Source: an uncultured Pseudomonadota bacterium
GTDB taxonomy: Bacteria; Pseudomonadota; Gammaproteobacteria; Steroidobacterales; Steroidobacteraceae
Direction of reading: 5' to 3'
Length of the DNA stretch: 64,000 bases
Assembly (NCBI GenBank): GCA_903828595.1
Contig: CAIKMS010000015.1
Location: 124,001-188,000, forward strand
Shown: positions 45,013 to 55,358 of the stretch, one piece after another
How the letters are laid out: every line of letters starts with the position of its first letter
How positions within the stretch are numbered: position 1 is the first letter of the stretch
Translations under genes and position numbers: made by a program
The notes under the pieces: generated by a model
The model's database searches: none
What the model was told of the DNA's origin: nothing
Seen by the model: only the letters and a program-made list of their open reading frames with translations

Positions 45013-45605
45013 GTGTACCACTCCGAGGTGCGCACCCAGTCAGCCCAGAACATCAGGACCCGTAACGCGTCGGGCAAACCGCCATCAATCACAGCCGATA
45101 GACGCAGAGAGCCTTCATAGCGCTGGTGCTTTTCAGTCAGAGCCTCATCGAGAACCGGGATTGCATGAATCTCTGAGAGAGACGTAAGTGCCGTCGACAA
45201 AGAGGGGTAGGATGTCTGTTGGCCGCTGTTAATGTTAGTGACTGCATAATGCTCGGATAAAGCGTTGTACTGCAGCTTCCAGCGCTGCACTAAATGCGCA
45301 ACACCCTGATCCGGTAGGTAATGCCGCTTGCGATTAACCACCAGCTCCGCCTGAAGCGTAACTGGCACGCCATTTTTTAAAGCCGCAATGGCGGCACGCG
45401 ATAGCGCCAGGTCTAAAACGCCGCTCAGTCGAAGTACGCCGTCGACCGGTTCCAGGTACGCTGAGCGCACTTCAAATCTTCCACCGTCCTCCAAAGACAT
45501 GGACGTGTCCTGTGCATGCGACGACGACACGATCATCGTCAGACACAGCAGTAGCCAAGACGCCAAACGTAGGCGTTGTCGCTGATAACCAGGCATGCAG
45601 TTCAC
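44994..45605 (-). CDS. DUF4390 exported protein
   Basis: A 203-residue protein with a signal peptide (LASWLLLCLTMIVSSSHAQ) and a beta-rich mature domain (FEVRSAYLEPVDGVLRLSG, VPVTLQAELVVNRKRHY, WADWVRTSEWYTWTL). DUF4390 genes lie between rsmB and ntrY in many gammaproteobacteria. The start is either GTG 45605, overlapping the rsmB stop as GTGA, or ATG 45596. It may act with NtrY in the envelope; this is inference. Confidence 0.85.
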   Translation of the reverse strand: MNCMPGYQRQRLRLASWLLLCLTMIVSSSHAQDTSMSLEDGGRFEVRSAYLEPVDGVLRLSGVLDLALSRAAIAALKNGVPVTLQAELVVNRKRHYLPDQGVAHLVQRWKLQYNALSEHYAVTNINSGQQTSYPSLSTALTSLSEIHAIPVLDEALTEKHQRYEGSLRLSAVIDGGLPDALRVLMFWADWVRTSEWYTWTLRI

Positions 45606-46954
45606 GATCTTTCTAGACACGCGTAGAAGAACCCGTCGGTATCCTTTGCTCCGGGCAATAAGGCATACCCCGGACCTGGCCCTGGCGCCTCGGGCAAGCT
45701 AGCGGTTTGTGCCGTAACCTGCGCCGTGACGTCAACCGCTCCATGATCGCCGGCTAAAAAGCCGGCGATGAGGTCAGCATTTTCGGCACGTAAAACCGAA
45801 CAACTCACGTAAACCAAGCGACCACCGGGCGCGAGCAGCGGCCATAGCGCTGCCAAAAGAGCCCGCTGCTTGGCGGCCAGCGTCGCAATGTCATTAGGCC
45901 GGCGCAACCACTTGATGTCCGGGTGACGGCGGATAACACCCGTACCTGAACACGGCACATCCAGCAAAATGCGGTCAAAAGGTACTCCATCCCACCAATC
46001 CTTTGTTCGACTCGCATCTGCCACACGCAGGTCAGCCTTCAGGCCAAGTCGAACAAGGTTCGAGTTGATGCGACTTGCCCGGCTGCTGTCAAATTCGACC
46101 GCAACAAGGCCGGACAGTTCCACATCAGCCTCTAATAAATGGCCGGTCTTGCCTCCGGGTGCAGCACAGGCATCTAGCACACGATGGCCTGCACTCATCC
46201 CCAAAAAGGGCACTGCCAACTGTGCGGCGGCGTCTTGAACCGAACACAGCCCGTCAACAAACTCAGGCAAGTGCCGTACGTCCACTGGCAGTGCCAAACG
46301 CAGCGCATCTGGGGCGAACTCACACAGGCTCACTTCGTGACCCGCACGAGTTAATCGATCAGCAAGATCTGCGGCACTAATTCGCCGACGATTTGCCCGC
46401 AGCCACAAAGGAGGTTGCTCGTTGTTCGCCTCCAGCATCGGCTCGATGCCTCGCCGCCAATCGCGCTGGAAGGCGTTCACCAGCCACTGTGGATGCGCTT
46501 TTGCGTTGGCCAAAACAGCGTCCGCACGCGCCAAAAGCTCAACCCGCTCACGCTGGTAGCGCCGCAGTACAGCATTAACAAATCCGGCCGCCTTGGCCTG
46601 ACCAATCAATCGTGCCGCACCGACTACGGTACTTACCGCTGCGTGAGGCGGCACGTCCCCGTACTCCAGCTGATAAAGACCTAACAACAACAATCCGCGC
46701 AACTCGGGGGCTTGCTGCTCCCAGGGACGAGCCAGCAGGGTCTGGACTGCAGCAACTAACCTTAATCCAAAACGCAGCGATCCGTAGACCAAGGCCTGCG
46801 TTGCGGCCGGTGAGCTGGCGCCTAACTGTTGCACCCGCGAGTCCGCCAACGCCGCATCCAGCGTGCGACCAGGACCCAACACCATAGAAATTGCCAGGGC
46901 TGCCGCCGCCCGAACCGGCGCGCCCACGTCTTTGCCGGAGGCAGTATCGTTCAC
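45602..46954 (-). CDS. rsmB: 16S rRNA m5C967 methyltransferase
   Basis: A 450-residue SAM-dependent methyltransferase. It has a NusB-like N-terminal RNA-binding domain, then the catalytic domain with DACAAPGGKTGHLLE, the two catalytic cysteines in DVPCSGTGVIRRHPDIKW and YVSCSVLRAEN, and the substrate loop. GTG 46954 overlaps the fmt stop (GTGA). Normal length. Confidence 0.95.
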   Translation of the reverse strand: MNDTASGKDVGAPVRAAAALAISMVLGPGRTLDAALADSRVQQLGASSPAATQALVYGSLRFGLRLVAAVQTLLARPWEQQAPELRGLLLLGLYQLEYGDVPPHAAVSTVVGAARLIGQAKAAGFVNAVLRRYQRERVELLARADAVLANAKAHPQWLVNAFQRDWRRGIEPMLEANNEQPPLWLRANRRRISAADLADRLTRAGHEVSLCEFAPDALRLALPVDVRHLPEFVDGLCSVQDAAAQLAVPFLGMSAGHRVLDACAAPGGKTGHLLEADVELSGLVAVEFDSSRASRINSNLVRLGLKADLRVADASRTKDWWDGVPFDRILLDVPCSGTGVIRRHPDIKWLRRPNDIATLAAKQRALLAALWPLLAPGGRLVYVSCSVLRAENADLIAGFLAGDHGAVDVTAQVTAQTASLPEAPGPGPGYALLPGAKDTDGFFYACLERS

Positions 46955-47886
46955 AGGCCCAACGCGGTTCCGACCGCCAAACTGCCACCGGCTGCATTCA
47001 TAAATTCTCGCGCTGTTACCGGTTTACGGCCGGCTGCCTGCACGCGAGTCAATCGCAAACAACCCGCTCCGGTGGCCACATCAATCCCAGCCGGAGTAAT
47101 CGCAACGACCGTACCGGGCGGCGCGACAGAACCGGCGCACACCTGAGCAGCCCAGATACGCAACACCTCACCCGCGCAGAGCGTTTGCGCGACCGGCCAC
47201 GGATCAAAAGCACGTATCTTTGCAGCGAGTACGGCAGCGCTATCGGCCCAATCAAGTACAGACTCGCGCTTTTCCAGCTTGTGAGCATAGACCACACCCT
47301 GGGACTCTTGAGGCACGGCAATAGCCTCGCCACGCTGTAATTGAGCTAACACATGCAGCAAGCACTGCGCACCGCGGTCAGCTAACCGAGCGGTTAGCAT
47401 GCCGGCTGTTTCATCGGCAGCGATAGGCATCTCGCAAACCTCATAAACGGGTCCGGTGTCGAGTCCCGCCTCCATCCGCATGATGCTGATTCCCGTTGAT
47501 AAATCGCCCGCTTCAATGGCTCTTTGCACGGGCGCCGCTCCGCGCCATCGAGGCAACAGTGAGGCATGAATATTAAGGCAGCCCCACCGAGGCGTGCCCA
47601 AGACATCCGGCGGCAACAACAATCCGTAAGCTGCAACCACCATGACATCCACGTTATACGCAGCCAGCCGGCTAGCTGCTGCAGGATCTTTGAGGGTCAG
47701 TGGCTGCTCAATGGGCAACCCGCGCTCCTGGGCACGCACTTTGACCGGGCTGGCACGTAGCTCGCGGCCTCGCCCCGCTGAGCGGTCAGGCTGGGTGTAC
47801 ACCACGGCGACCTCGTGACCGCCGGCTATCAGGGCGTCCAAAGCCGGCACAGCAAAGTCCGGGGTTCCGGCATAGGCAACTCGCAC
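46951..47886 (-). CDS. fmt: Methionyl-tRNA formyltransferase
   Basis: A 311-residue enzyme that formylates initiator Met-tRNA. Family signatures are VAYAGTPDFAVPALDAL, SLLPRWRGAAPVQRAI, GISIMRMEAGLDTGP and AFDPWPVAQT. GTG 47886 starts 17 bases after the def stop. def, fmt and rsmB are the standard cluster. Confidence 0.96.
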   Translation of the reverse strand: MRVAYAGTPDFAVPALDALIAGGHEVAVVYTQPDRSAGRGRELRASPVKVRAQERGLPIEQPLTLKDPAAASRLAAYNVDVMVVAAYGLLLPPDVLGTPRWGCLNIHASLLPRWRGAAPVQRAIEAGDLSTGISIMRMEAGLDTGPVYEVCEMPIAADETAGMLTARLADRGAQCLLHVLAQLQRGEAIAVPQESQGVVYAHKLEKRESVLDWADSAAVLAAKIRAFDPWPVAQTLCAGEVLRIWAAQVCAGSVAPPGTVVAITPAGIDVATGAGCLRLTRVQAAGRKPVTAREFMNAAGGSLAVGTALGL

Positions 47887-47903
47887 GGCCGGACCCTACG
47901 CGC

Positions 47904-48440
47904 TCAAATTGAGGGTGCGCGCGACGAGGCTGGCGCCTCGCGCTTCTGGCGCCGCTCTTTTTCGAGCTTCTTGCGAATACGGGTACGCTTCAAATCCGAG
48001 AGATAATCTACGAACAGTTTGCCATCCAGATGATCAATTTCGTGCTGCACGCATACAGCCAATAGGCCCGTCAAATCACGCTCAAAGACCTTGCCAAACC
48101 GATCCATCGCACGAACCCGCACGCGCTGGGCCCGAGTCACATCCTCGTAGACGCCGGGCACGGATAGACAGCCCTCTTGGCTAACCTCAATTTCCTGCTG
48201 CTCTATCAACTCGGGATTGATGAAGACCAGCGGCTCATTCTTATCCTCTGAGACATCAGCTACTAACAACCTCAAGTGCACGTCGACTTGGGTAGCCGCC
48301 AAGCCCACGCCTGGGGCGTCGTACATGGTCTCCAGCATATCGTCGATAAGGCGGCGCAAGGCCGCATCAACGACCTGAACGGGCTTGGCTACCGTACGCA
48401 ATCGCGGGTCTGGATATTCAAGGATTGTGAGGCGCGTCAT
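47904..48440 (-). CDS. def: Peptide deformylase
   Basis: A 178-residue metalloenzyme that removes the N-terminal formyl group from new proteins. The three family motifs are present: [17 protein letters not shown] with the metal-binding Cys, and [12 protein letters not shown] with the metal His pair. First gene of the def-fmt-rsmB-DUF4390-ntrYX unit and divergent from the LysM gene. Confidence 0.96.
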   Translation of the reverse strand: MTRLTILEYPDPRLRTVAKPVQVVDAALRRLIDDMLETMYDAPGVGLAATQVDVHLRLLVADVSEDKNEPLVFINPELIEQQEIEVSQEGCLSVPGVYEDVTRAQRVRVRAMDRFGKVFERDLTGLLAVCVQHEIDHLDGKLFVDYLSDLKRTRIRKKLEKERRQKREAPASSRAPSI

Positions 48441-48712
48441 GATTCTCGGCTTCTGAAGTCGTGCATCAGGTGCACTATTGCTGCTAAAGTTTGGTGAATA
48501 TTCGACTTAGTTCTGCGATCTCGACGTAGAAGCCAGCCGACAAAGGCCGATCGACGCCGCTGGGTGCACACTCAAGAACCTAGGCTAACACTGGGTTGCT
48601 GGGGGATGCAGTCGGCCTATCTTTAGGCCTAATCATGAGTAAGTATAGTCGCGGGGAGCGTAGGATTCACCCCTATAACCCGAGGGACACCCGGGTCAGG
48701 CAAGGTAACTTT

Positions 48713-49816
48713 ATGAAATTATTAGTTAAGATTCTTGCGCTAATGGCGCTGAGCGCCTGTCTGATGACCCCGCCCGCCATAGCCGGGGCCGCTCCGACAG
48801 GACCGCTCAAGCTCGCGGCTGACGCGCCGGAGACCTATGTGGTCGTTCGAGGCGATACTTTGTGGGATATTTCAGGACGTTACCTCGTCCATCCGTGGCG
48901 CTGGCCAGAGCTCTGGAAAGTGAACCCGTCTATTAAAGACCCACACTGGATCTACCCCGGTGACATCTTGCATTTGATTTGGGTCGATGGGCAGCCGCAA
49001 CTGAGCTTAGAGCGCGGCAACACGGTCACATTGAGCCCGGAGGTACGTACCTCACCGCTAGGCAATGCCATCACGGCCATCCCCTACGACATCATTGCCG
49101 CGTTCATGACTAAACCCTCGGTTGTGGCTATCGACGAGGCGGATGCGCTGCCTTACGTGGTTGCCTTGCGCGACCGTCACGTCATTGGTGGCACCGGTGA
49201 TCAGATCTATGCTCGCGGTGTGACCGGCTCAGAACCAGGCCGACTGTATGACGTTGTGCGCCTGGAAAAGAAGCTGACGGATCCGGTAGATCACAGCGCT
49301 TTGGGTTACATGGCTGTATATAACGGACGGGTACGTCTGCTGGGCCAGGGAACGGTCGACCGTGAGCCGACTGAGCTTGCGACCCTAGCCATCACCAACT
49401 CGGCGCGCGAAATTGTCGAGGGCGATCGCTTAGTAGCTGACGAGGCTGAGCTCAAAGCGGACTTCATACCGCACTCACCCGACCAAACGATCGACGGTCA
49501 GATCATCGCGGTAGTCAACGGCATCGCCACGGTTGGCCAGTATCAGGTTGTGGTCATCAACCGCGGCAAGGCACACGGTCTAGAGCCCGGACATGTACTG
49601 ATTTCCTGGCAGCGCTCTGACGTCGCCGTTGACCGCAAAGGACGTGGGCCAGGTGCCCAACGCGAGTTTAGGTCTCTGATAACCAAACACGTCCAGCTGC
49701 CCGACGAGCGCAGCGGATCGATGATGATATTTAAAACTTATGACAAGATGTCGTACGCTTTAATGATGACTTCAAATACGTCCGCACGAGTCAACGATCC
49801 CGTACGAAACCCTTAA
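48713..49816 (+). CDS. LysM-domain exported protein
   Basis: A 367-residue protein with a signal peptide (ILALMALSACLMTPPAIAG; a possible lipobox LSAC is also present) and an N-terminal LysM domain around residues 43-90 (VVVRGDTLWDISGRYLVHP, PELWKVNPSIKDPHWIYPGD) that binds peptidoglycan. The remainder is a beta-rich domain of unknown role (VVNGIATVGQYQVVVINRGK). ATG 48713 has AAGG upstream. In relatives this gene precedes dprA, smg and topA; here dprA is missing and smg follows after 278 bases. Confidence 0.9.
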   Translation: MKLLVKILALMALSACLMTPPAIAGAAPTGPLKLAADAPETYVVVRGDTLWDISGRYLVHPWRWPELWKVNPSIKDPHWIYPGDILHLIWVDGQPQLSLERGNTVTLSPEVRTSPLGNAITAIPYDIIAAFMTKPSVVAIDEADALPYVVALRDRHVIGGTGDQIYARGVTGSEPGRLYDVVRLEKKLTDPVDHSALGYMAVYNGRVRLLGQGTVDREPTELATLAITNSAREIVEGDRLVADEAELKADFIPHSPDQTIDGQIIAVVNGIATVGQYQVVVINRGKAHGLEPGHVLISWQRSDVAVDRKGRGPGAQREFRSLITKHVQLPDERSGSMMIFKTYDKMSYALMMTSNTSARVNDPVRNP

Positions 49817-50094
49817 ACAACAAGGAATTACTGTTACGGGCTGGGTCTGTTTCGACAGACATGATTGCACCCTGCGCCGGGGACTTTTAGAACACGGCGG
49901 TTGGACAACGACGCAGAAATACGGTTAGATGATCGTATTATTTTGAGGTTGTGGTTCTTACCATTGAGTCGACGTCTAGGCTTTAGTACGGCAAATCTTG
50001 GGGCAAACTACACCCGTAGGACGCATTCCAAAGCTCCGGCACTGGTCATTGGAATAACGCACTATTGGGTGGACAACTCCCTTAAGGAGTGGGC

Positions 50095-50580
50095 GTGAAC
50101 GATCCTGTAAACGACAGTGTTCTCGACATCCTGATTTATCTTTTTGAGAACTATCTGGACGTCGAGGATGAGCCGCAACCCAATCGAGACACGCTCCGAG
50201 AAGAACTCGAGATGGCGGGTTTCGCAGAATCGGGTATTGACCGAGCCTTGGAATGGTTAGAAGGCCTGTCCGCAGACTCTGTGCGTGGAACGGATCATCC
50301 GCAAAATCGATCGTTCCGGATATTCAACGGCCATGAGCAAACTCGCCTGACCCTTGAAGTACGAGGCTACATCCTCCATCTTGAGAACGTGGGCATCCTC
50401 TCAGGACAACAGCGCGAACTGGTTTTAGACCGGCTACTGGCACTGGATTCTGAGGAAATTGACACGGAACAGGTGAAATGGGTTGTACTAATGGTGTTGT
50501 TCAGCCAGCCCGGGCAGGAGCAGGCCTATCAACGCATGGAAGATCTGGTCTTTGAAGGTCAGTCTGATTCGCTGCACTAA
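50095..50580 (+). CDS. smg: Smg family protein
   Basis: A 161-residue cytoplasmic protein of the Smg/DUF494 family: VLDILIYLFENYLDVE, ALEWLEGLSADS, SFRIFNGHEQTRLTLEVRGY and the acidic C-terminal half. The GTG start at 50095 has AAGGAG 5 bases upstream. Function is not known; it lies next to topA in many gammaproteobacteria. A strong terminator follows. Confidence 0.92.
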   Translation: MNDPVNDSVLDILIYLFENYLDVEDEPQPNRDTLREELEMAGFAESGIDRALEWLEGLSADSVRGTDHPQNRSFRIFNGHEQTRLTLEVRGYILHLENVGILSGQQRELVLDRLLALDSEEIDTEQVKWVVLMVLFSQPGQEQAYQRMEDLVFEGQSDSLH

Positions 50581-50620
50581 CATCAGCAGAGGCGCTGCTA
50601 AAGCGGCGCCAGGCAGACAG

Positions 50621-50650
50621 ACCGCGGCCATCCGCGGTTTTGTTTTTTTT
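50621..50650 (+). terminator. Rho-independent terminator after smg
   Basis: ACCGCGG-CCAT-CCGCGGT forms a 7-base stem with a 4-base loop, followed by a T-rich run (TTTGTTTTTTTT). This is a clear intrinsic terminator between smg and topA. Confidence 0.85.
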
Positions 50651-50689
50651 CAGATCACGTTTTTGCGCTCGCAAGCGCTGTTGTAGGTC

Positions 50690-53200
50690 ATGGCCAATAA
50701 TCTCGTCATCGTTGAGTCACCGGCGAAAGCCAAAACCATCAAGAAGTATCTTGGCACGGACTTTGAAGTTCTTGCTTCATACGGCCATGTGCGCGATTTG
50801 GTAGCTAAAGAAGGTGCCGTAGATACTGAACATGACTTTGCTATGCGCTATGAAATTATTACCGAGCGCAACAAAGATAAGTACCTGCAACTCATCGATA
50901 AGGCGGCGCGCAGAGCCAATACGATTTATCTGGCCACTGACCCTGATCGAGAGGGTGAGGCCATCTCTTGGCATCTCTACGAAATCTTGGCCGAACGTGG
51001 GCTGTTGAAGAACAAGCCGGTGCATCGTGCTAAATTTTTTCAGATAACTAAGTCCGAAATTCTCAAAGCGATCGCCAAGCCTGAAGTCCTATCCAAGGCA
51101 CTAGTTGATGCCCAGCAAGCCCGCCGGGCGCTGGACTACCTGGTTGGATTTAATCTTTCGCCGCTACTTTGGAAAAAGATCATGCCAGGCCTGTCAGCAG
51201 GCCGCGTCCAGAGCGTCGCGCTGCGACTGATCTGTGACCGCGAAGCTGAAGTGGTGGCCTTCCAGTCTCAAGAATATTGGACTGTCGAAGTTGAAGCCCA
51301 ACAAAGCACACAGCCTTTCACTGCACGACTAGTGCAGTTTGAAGGCAAAAAAATCGAAGCCGACGTTAAAAATAGTAAATTCTCGATCACTTCCGAAGAT
51401 CAAGCGCGCGCGATCGAGAGCAAGCTACAGACAGCCTGTGCAGGCTCATTGCGCGTCAAGACGGTCGAAGCCAAACCCAAGGCTCGGAGCCCTCAAGCGC
51501 CGTTCCGTACCTCAACTTTGCAGCAGGCCGGCGCAAATCGCTTAGGCTTATCGGCACGCCGGACCATGCAGCTTGCGCAAAAGCTCTATGAAGGCGTGGA
51601 TTTTGGTGAAGGGCCGGTGGGTTTAATCACCTATATGCGTACCGACTCCACTTCGCTCGGCGCTGAGGCAATTCAGCAGTTGCGCGAAGTCGCAGTTAAA
51701 CAGTTTGGCGCAGAGGCCATTCCGCCGCAGCCACGCACGTATAAAAACAAACAGGCCAATGCGCAGGAAGCTCATGAGGCTATTCGCCCTGCCTCTGCCG
51801 CGCTCTCACCAGACGAGCTAAAAGGCAAGATTGATGCCGATCTTTGGCGCCTGTATGACCTAATCTGGAAGCGCACCGTTGCATCACAAATGAGTGATGC
51901 CCTGTTCAGCCAGGTTACCATCACACTAACTCCGGGTCAAAGTGGCAACGATGATTCAACGCAGCTTCGCGCTACCGGTCAAACCTTACTGAAGCCCGGC
52001 TTTCTGGCCGTCTATGAAATCGATCGCGAAGACGGTGATGATGACGAAGAAAGCGGCCGTTTGCCGCCCTTAAACGAAGGCGACCGCCCGGATCTTAAGG
52101 CCATTTTACCGAAGCAGCATTTTACCCAACCACCGCCACGCTTTACCGAAGCAAGCCTGGTGAAAGCACTCGAGGAGGCCGGGATTGGCCGGCCCTCGAC
52201 CTATGCTTCGATTATCGAAACTCTTCGCGCGCGAAAGTATGTCGATAACGAAAAGCGAAACTTTGTGCCTTCAGACACCGGCAAGATTGTTAACGGGTTT
52301 TTGACCAAGTTCTTTCCGCACTACGTGGACTACGGTTTCACCGCCAGACTTGAAGATGAGCTGGATGAGATCTCACGCGGTGACAAGGCTTGGATCCCGG
52401 TCATGCAGGCATTTTGGTCGCCGTTCATTGACCGTGTGCGTTACGTTGAGTCCCATGTTTCGCGTGAAGAAGTCGCCATGTCACGGCAATTAGGTATCGA
52501 TCCCGATAGCGGTCGACCTGTTAGCGTGCGCATTGGTCAATATGGACCATTTGTCCAAATTGGAACCAAGGACGATGAAGATAAGCCTAAATTTGCGGGT
52601 CTCAGACCCACGCAAAAAATGGATACGATCTCCCTCGTTGAGGCCCTGGATCTGTTTTCCCTACCACGGACTCTAGGCTATCTACCGGACACCAACTATT
52701 CAGTTGTCGTTGCGATCGGACGTTTTGGCCCATATATCAAATACGGCGCCAAGTACGTGTCTTTGAAGGGTGATGATCCCTATACCCTGGGCTTTGAGCG
52801 CGCTATCGAAGTGATTGCCGAGAAGCAATTAGCCGACGCGAATCGCTTAATTCGGGACTTTCCGCAGGAAGGCATTCAAATTCTGAACGGGCGATTTGGT
52901 CCGTACATCACTGACAAACAGCGTAATGCGCGTATGCCCAAAGATCGGGAGCCGACAAGCTTAAGTTTGGAAGAGTGCCAAGCCTTGCTTGCTGCAGCAC
53001 CGTTAAAAGGTAAAGGCCGATTCGGTCGCAAACCATCGAAGGTTGAAGCAAAACCGGCCCCCGTAGCTAAAGCCAAGACGGCTAAAAAAACCGGCGAGAT
53101 GACGGTTGCTAAGAAAAAAGCTACCAAAAAGAAAACGGCGGTTAAGAAAAAAAGCATCGCGAAGAAAAAGGCAGCGAAAGCCAAGACGACCTCGGAGTAA
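50690..53200 (+). CDS. topA: DNA topoisomerase I (type IA)
   Basis: An 836-residue enzyme that relaxes negative supercoils. TOPRIM motifs VIVESPAKAKTIKKYLG (Glu9) and ATDPDREGEAISWHL are intact and the catalytic Tyr315 is in ITYMRTDSTSL. The C-terminal part has topoisomerase repeats (VRIGQYGPFVQIG, VVAIGRFGPYIKYG, LNGRFGPYITDKQ) but not the four-cysteine zinc ribbons of E. coli TopA. It ends with a roughly 55-residue lysine/alanine-rich basic tail. hemF starts 3 bases after its stop. Confidence 0.97.
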   Translation: MANNLVIVESPAKAKTIKKYLGTDFEVLASYGHVRDLVAKEGAVDTEHDFAMRYEIITERNKDKYLQLIDKAARRANTIYLATDPDREGEAISWHLYEILAERGLLKNKPVHRAKFFQITKSEILKAIAKPEVLSKALVDAQQARRALDYLVGFNLSPLLWKKIMPGLSAGRVQSVALRLICDREAEVVAFQSQEYWTVEVEAQQSTQPFTARLVQFEGKKIEADVKNSKFSITSEDQARAIESKLQTACAGSLRVKTVEAKPKARSPQAPFRTSTLQQAGANRLGLSARRTMQLAQKLYEGVDFGEGPVGLITYMRTDSTSLGAEAIQQLREVAVKQFGAEAIPPQPRTYKNKQANAQEAHEAIRPASAALSPDELKGKIDADLWRLYDLIWKRTVASQMSDALFSQVTITLTPGQSGNDDSTQLRATGQTLLKPGFLAVYEIDREDGDDDEESGRLPPLNEGDRPDLKAILPKQHFTQPPPRFTEASLVKALEEAGIGRPSTYASIIETLRARKYVDNEKRNFVPSDTGKIVNGFLTKFFPHYVDYGFTARLEDELDEISRGDKAWIPVMQAFWSPFIDRVRYVESHVSREEVAMSRQLGIDPDSGRPVSVRIGQYGPFVQIGTKDDEDKPKFAGLRPTQKMDTISLVEALDLFSLPRTLGYLPDTNYSVVVAIGRFGPYIKYGAKYVSLKGDDPYTLGFERAIEVIAEKQLADANRLIRDFPQEGIQILNGRFGPYITDKQRNARMPKDREPTSLSLEECQALLAAAPLKGKGRFGRKPSKVEAKPAPVAKAKTAKKTGEMTVAKKKATKKKTAVKKKSIAKKKAAKAKTTSE

Positions 53201-53203
53201 TGC

Positions 53204-54130
53204 ATGCAGCCAGACAAATCCGCCGTATTGGTCTACCTGCGGGAACTGCAAAATAAAATCACCAGCCAGATCAACCGTCTTGAGGTCGGAGCGCAGTTTC
53301 AGGCCGATGTTTGGCAACGAGCTGCCGGGGGCGGCGGTGAAACCAGAACTATTGGCGGTGGTCAGTTACTAGAAAAAGGCGGCGTCGCTTTTTCACACGT
53401 AATGGGCACAGGCTTGCCACCCTCTGCGACCCAAGCCCGCCCCGAATTAGCGGGCGCGCGCTGGGAAGCCATGGGAGTGTCGTTGGTTTTCCATCCACGA
53501 AACCCCCACATTCCCACCACTCACATGAATGTGAGATTTTTTATTGCTGAGGTTGATGGCCAAGCACCCATCTGGTGGTTCGGCGGCGGCTTCGATCTCA
53601 CGCCCTACTATCCTTATGATGAAGATGTTTTACATTGGCATCAGATAGCTGAGCGGGCGTGTAGCCCGTACGGTGCTGACGTCTATAAAAAACACAAAGA
53701 ACACTGTGATCGCTACTTTTTACTTACTCATCGCAACGAAACTCGTGGCATAGGCGGGATATTTTTTGATGACCTGAATGATGGCGGATTTGATCAATGC
53801 TTTGCGTTCCAACGTTCCGTTGGCGATGCTTTTCTGGAAGCTTATTTGCCTATCGTAGAGCGACGTCGGCAGATGGCCTACACCGATCGCGAGCGCCAGT
53901 TTCAGTTGTATCGGCGCGGCCGTTACGTCGAATTTAATCTGGTATTAGATCGCGGCACCTTATTTGGCTTACAGTCCGGCGGGCGCACCGAATCCATTCT
54001 GATGTCGATGCCACCATTGGTGCGCTTTGACTATAATTGGCAGCCCGAACCTGGGTCGGCCGAGGCTCGGCTATACCAGGATTACCTAAGGCCTAGGGAC
54101 TGGCTCACTGAGCTTGCCCATAACGTTTAG
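53204..54130 (+). CDS. hemF: Oxygen-dependent coproporphyrinogen III oxidase
   Basis: A 308-residue enzyme that oxidatively decarboxylates coproporphyrinogen III in heme synthesis using O2. Motifs: [77 protein letters not shown] is 6 bases before ATG 53204, inside the end of topA, so the two may be co-transcribed. It implies aerobic growth. The last 4 bases overlap the convergent GGDEF gene. Confidence 0.97.
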   Translation: MQPDKSAVLVYLRELQNKITSQINRLEVGAQFQADVWQRAAGGGGETRTIGGGQLLEKGGVAFSHVMGTGLPPSATQARPELAGARWEAMGVSLVFHPRNPHIPTTHMNVRFFIAEVDGQAPIWWFGGGFDLTPYYPYDEDVLHWHQIAERACSPYGADVYKKHKEHCDRYFLLTHRNETRGIGGIFFDDLNDGGFDQCFAFQRSVGDAFLEAYLPIVERRRQMAYTDRERQFQLYRRGRYVEFNLVLDRGTLFGLQSGGRTESILMSMPPLVRFDYNWQPEPGSAEARLYQDYLRPRDWLTELAHNV

Positions 54131-55113
54131 CCGTTACTGGCCACTGCCGACTGAGTGACTGCAGGCAAACGTCGCTTGCTGACTTTTGACCGGTACATAC
54201 GGCGATCTGAAGCGCGCATCAAATCATCCAAAGTCGCGCTATTTTTCCAGTTAAAATCTTCAACGCCCGCACTCCACGACAGCTCTGGATAATCGTGTGC
54301 CAGAGACGATGAGGAAAAGTCGCGTGCCAGCCGTGAAATAGTGGCTTTCATCGAATCTGCCGTGGCACCACTGCAAAGAACGGCGAACTCATCGCCACCC
54401 ACGCGAGCGACGACGTCCGCAGTACGAAAGCGTTGCACTAAGAGTTTAGCAAAAGTCTTTAAGACCGCGTCTCCAGCGGCGTGTCCAAAATTATCGTTTA
54501 TGCTCTTAAATCGATCTAGGTCAATACCAATTACGGTCGCGCACTGCTGATTACGTCGACACAGCGCCAGGGCATGCTCACCCATCAGGGTAAAGCCACG
54601 TCGATTGGACAGACGGGTCAATTCATCGGTCGTTGCACTCTCAACCATCGAGATCTCTCGATCTGCGATAGCAGCCAGGTCAGCAAATATCGGTAAGTCG
54701 TGAGGCCTAAGACGATCGGCCTCACGGTCAGCAATGCACAAGGCACCCACGATGGACCCGTCGGGCCCGCAAATGGCCTGCGCTGCAAAAAAACGCAAAT
54801 AAGGATCAGACAGTACAAAACCATGGTTAGCGCAGAGCGGTTCGCGGCGCAAGTCGGCAATCACCGCCTGGGTGCGACCGCCGAGCACTGCTTGAGTAAA
54901 AGCAATCCAACGGTCTGGATCAGTAGGCGTGAATCCATGCGTAGCCTTGAGGCAAGGGCGACCTCGATCTGGCAGGATCACGTAACTCAGGCAAACGTTA
55001 AGGGCGCGTCCGGCCAGTCGGGCCACTCGATTAAAGCGCTCCTCCGGCACCGCCGTTAGGGCATGCTGAATAGTTAACGCGCGCAATAATTGAGAACCTT
55101 CCATCAACAGCAT
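54127..55113 (-). CDS. Diguanylate cyclase with N-terminal GAF-type sensor
   Basis: A 328-residue protein: a GAF-like sensory region (about residues 15-150, with [33 protein letters not shown]), then a GGDEF domain ([32 protein letters not shown]). The active site GGDEF is at 239-243 and the product-inhibition motif RTAD at 230-233 has the correct 5-residue spacing. It should make cyclic di-GMP under feedback control. ATG 55113 has GAGGG 7 bases upstream; the TTG at 55143 is less likely. Confidence 0.92.
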   Translation of the reverse strand: MLLMEGSQLLRALTIQHALTAVPEERFNRVARLAGRALNVCLSYVILPDRGRPCLKATHGFTPTDPDRWIAFTQAVLGGRTQAVIADLRREPLCANHGFVLSDPYLRFFAAQAICGPDGSIVGALCIADREADRLRPHDLPIFADLAAIADREISMVESATTDELTRLSNRRGFTLMGEHALALCRRNQQCATVIGIDLDRFKSINDNFGHAAGDAVLKTFAKLLVQRFRTADVVARVGGDEFAVLCSGATADSMKATISRLARDFSSSSLAHDYPELSWSAGVEDFNWKNSATLDDLMRASDRRMYRSKVSKRRLPAVTQSAVASNG

Positions 55114-55358
55114 TGCAAATCCCTCGTACCGTTTGCCGATCAAGTATGACCGGTGTTTCGCCTGGCAGGCTGCCGCACGCGAAAAGTGATGGACAGTTCA
55201 CGTACATAATTCTCCGCTTAAAAATCTGTCATAAAAGTTCCCGATAGGTAGCCTGTGTTGCCTGGCTAGCAGTCACAGTCTGACCATCAGGCGCGCGTGG
55301 CTTCATTGAACGCGACGCATTAGCTGTGATCACCCGATACAGGTTAAGCTTGTGGGCA

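Noticed and set aside
49865-50098. A 77-codon frame between the LysM gene and smg
   Set aside because: It begins at TTG without a ribosome site, overlaps the smg start, and shows no family resemblance to DprA or anything else.
55226-55236. CTGTCATAAAA resembling half of a Pho box
   Set aside because: The second half-site at the required spacing does not match, and neither flanking gene is phosphate-related.
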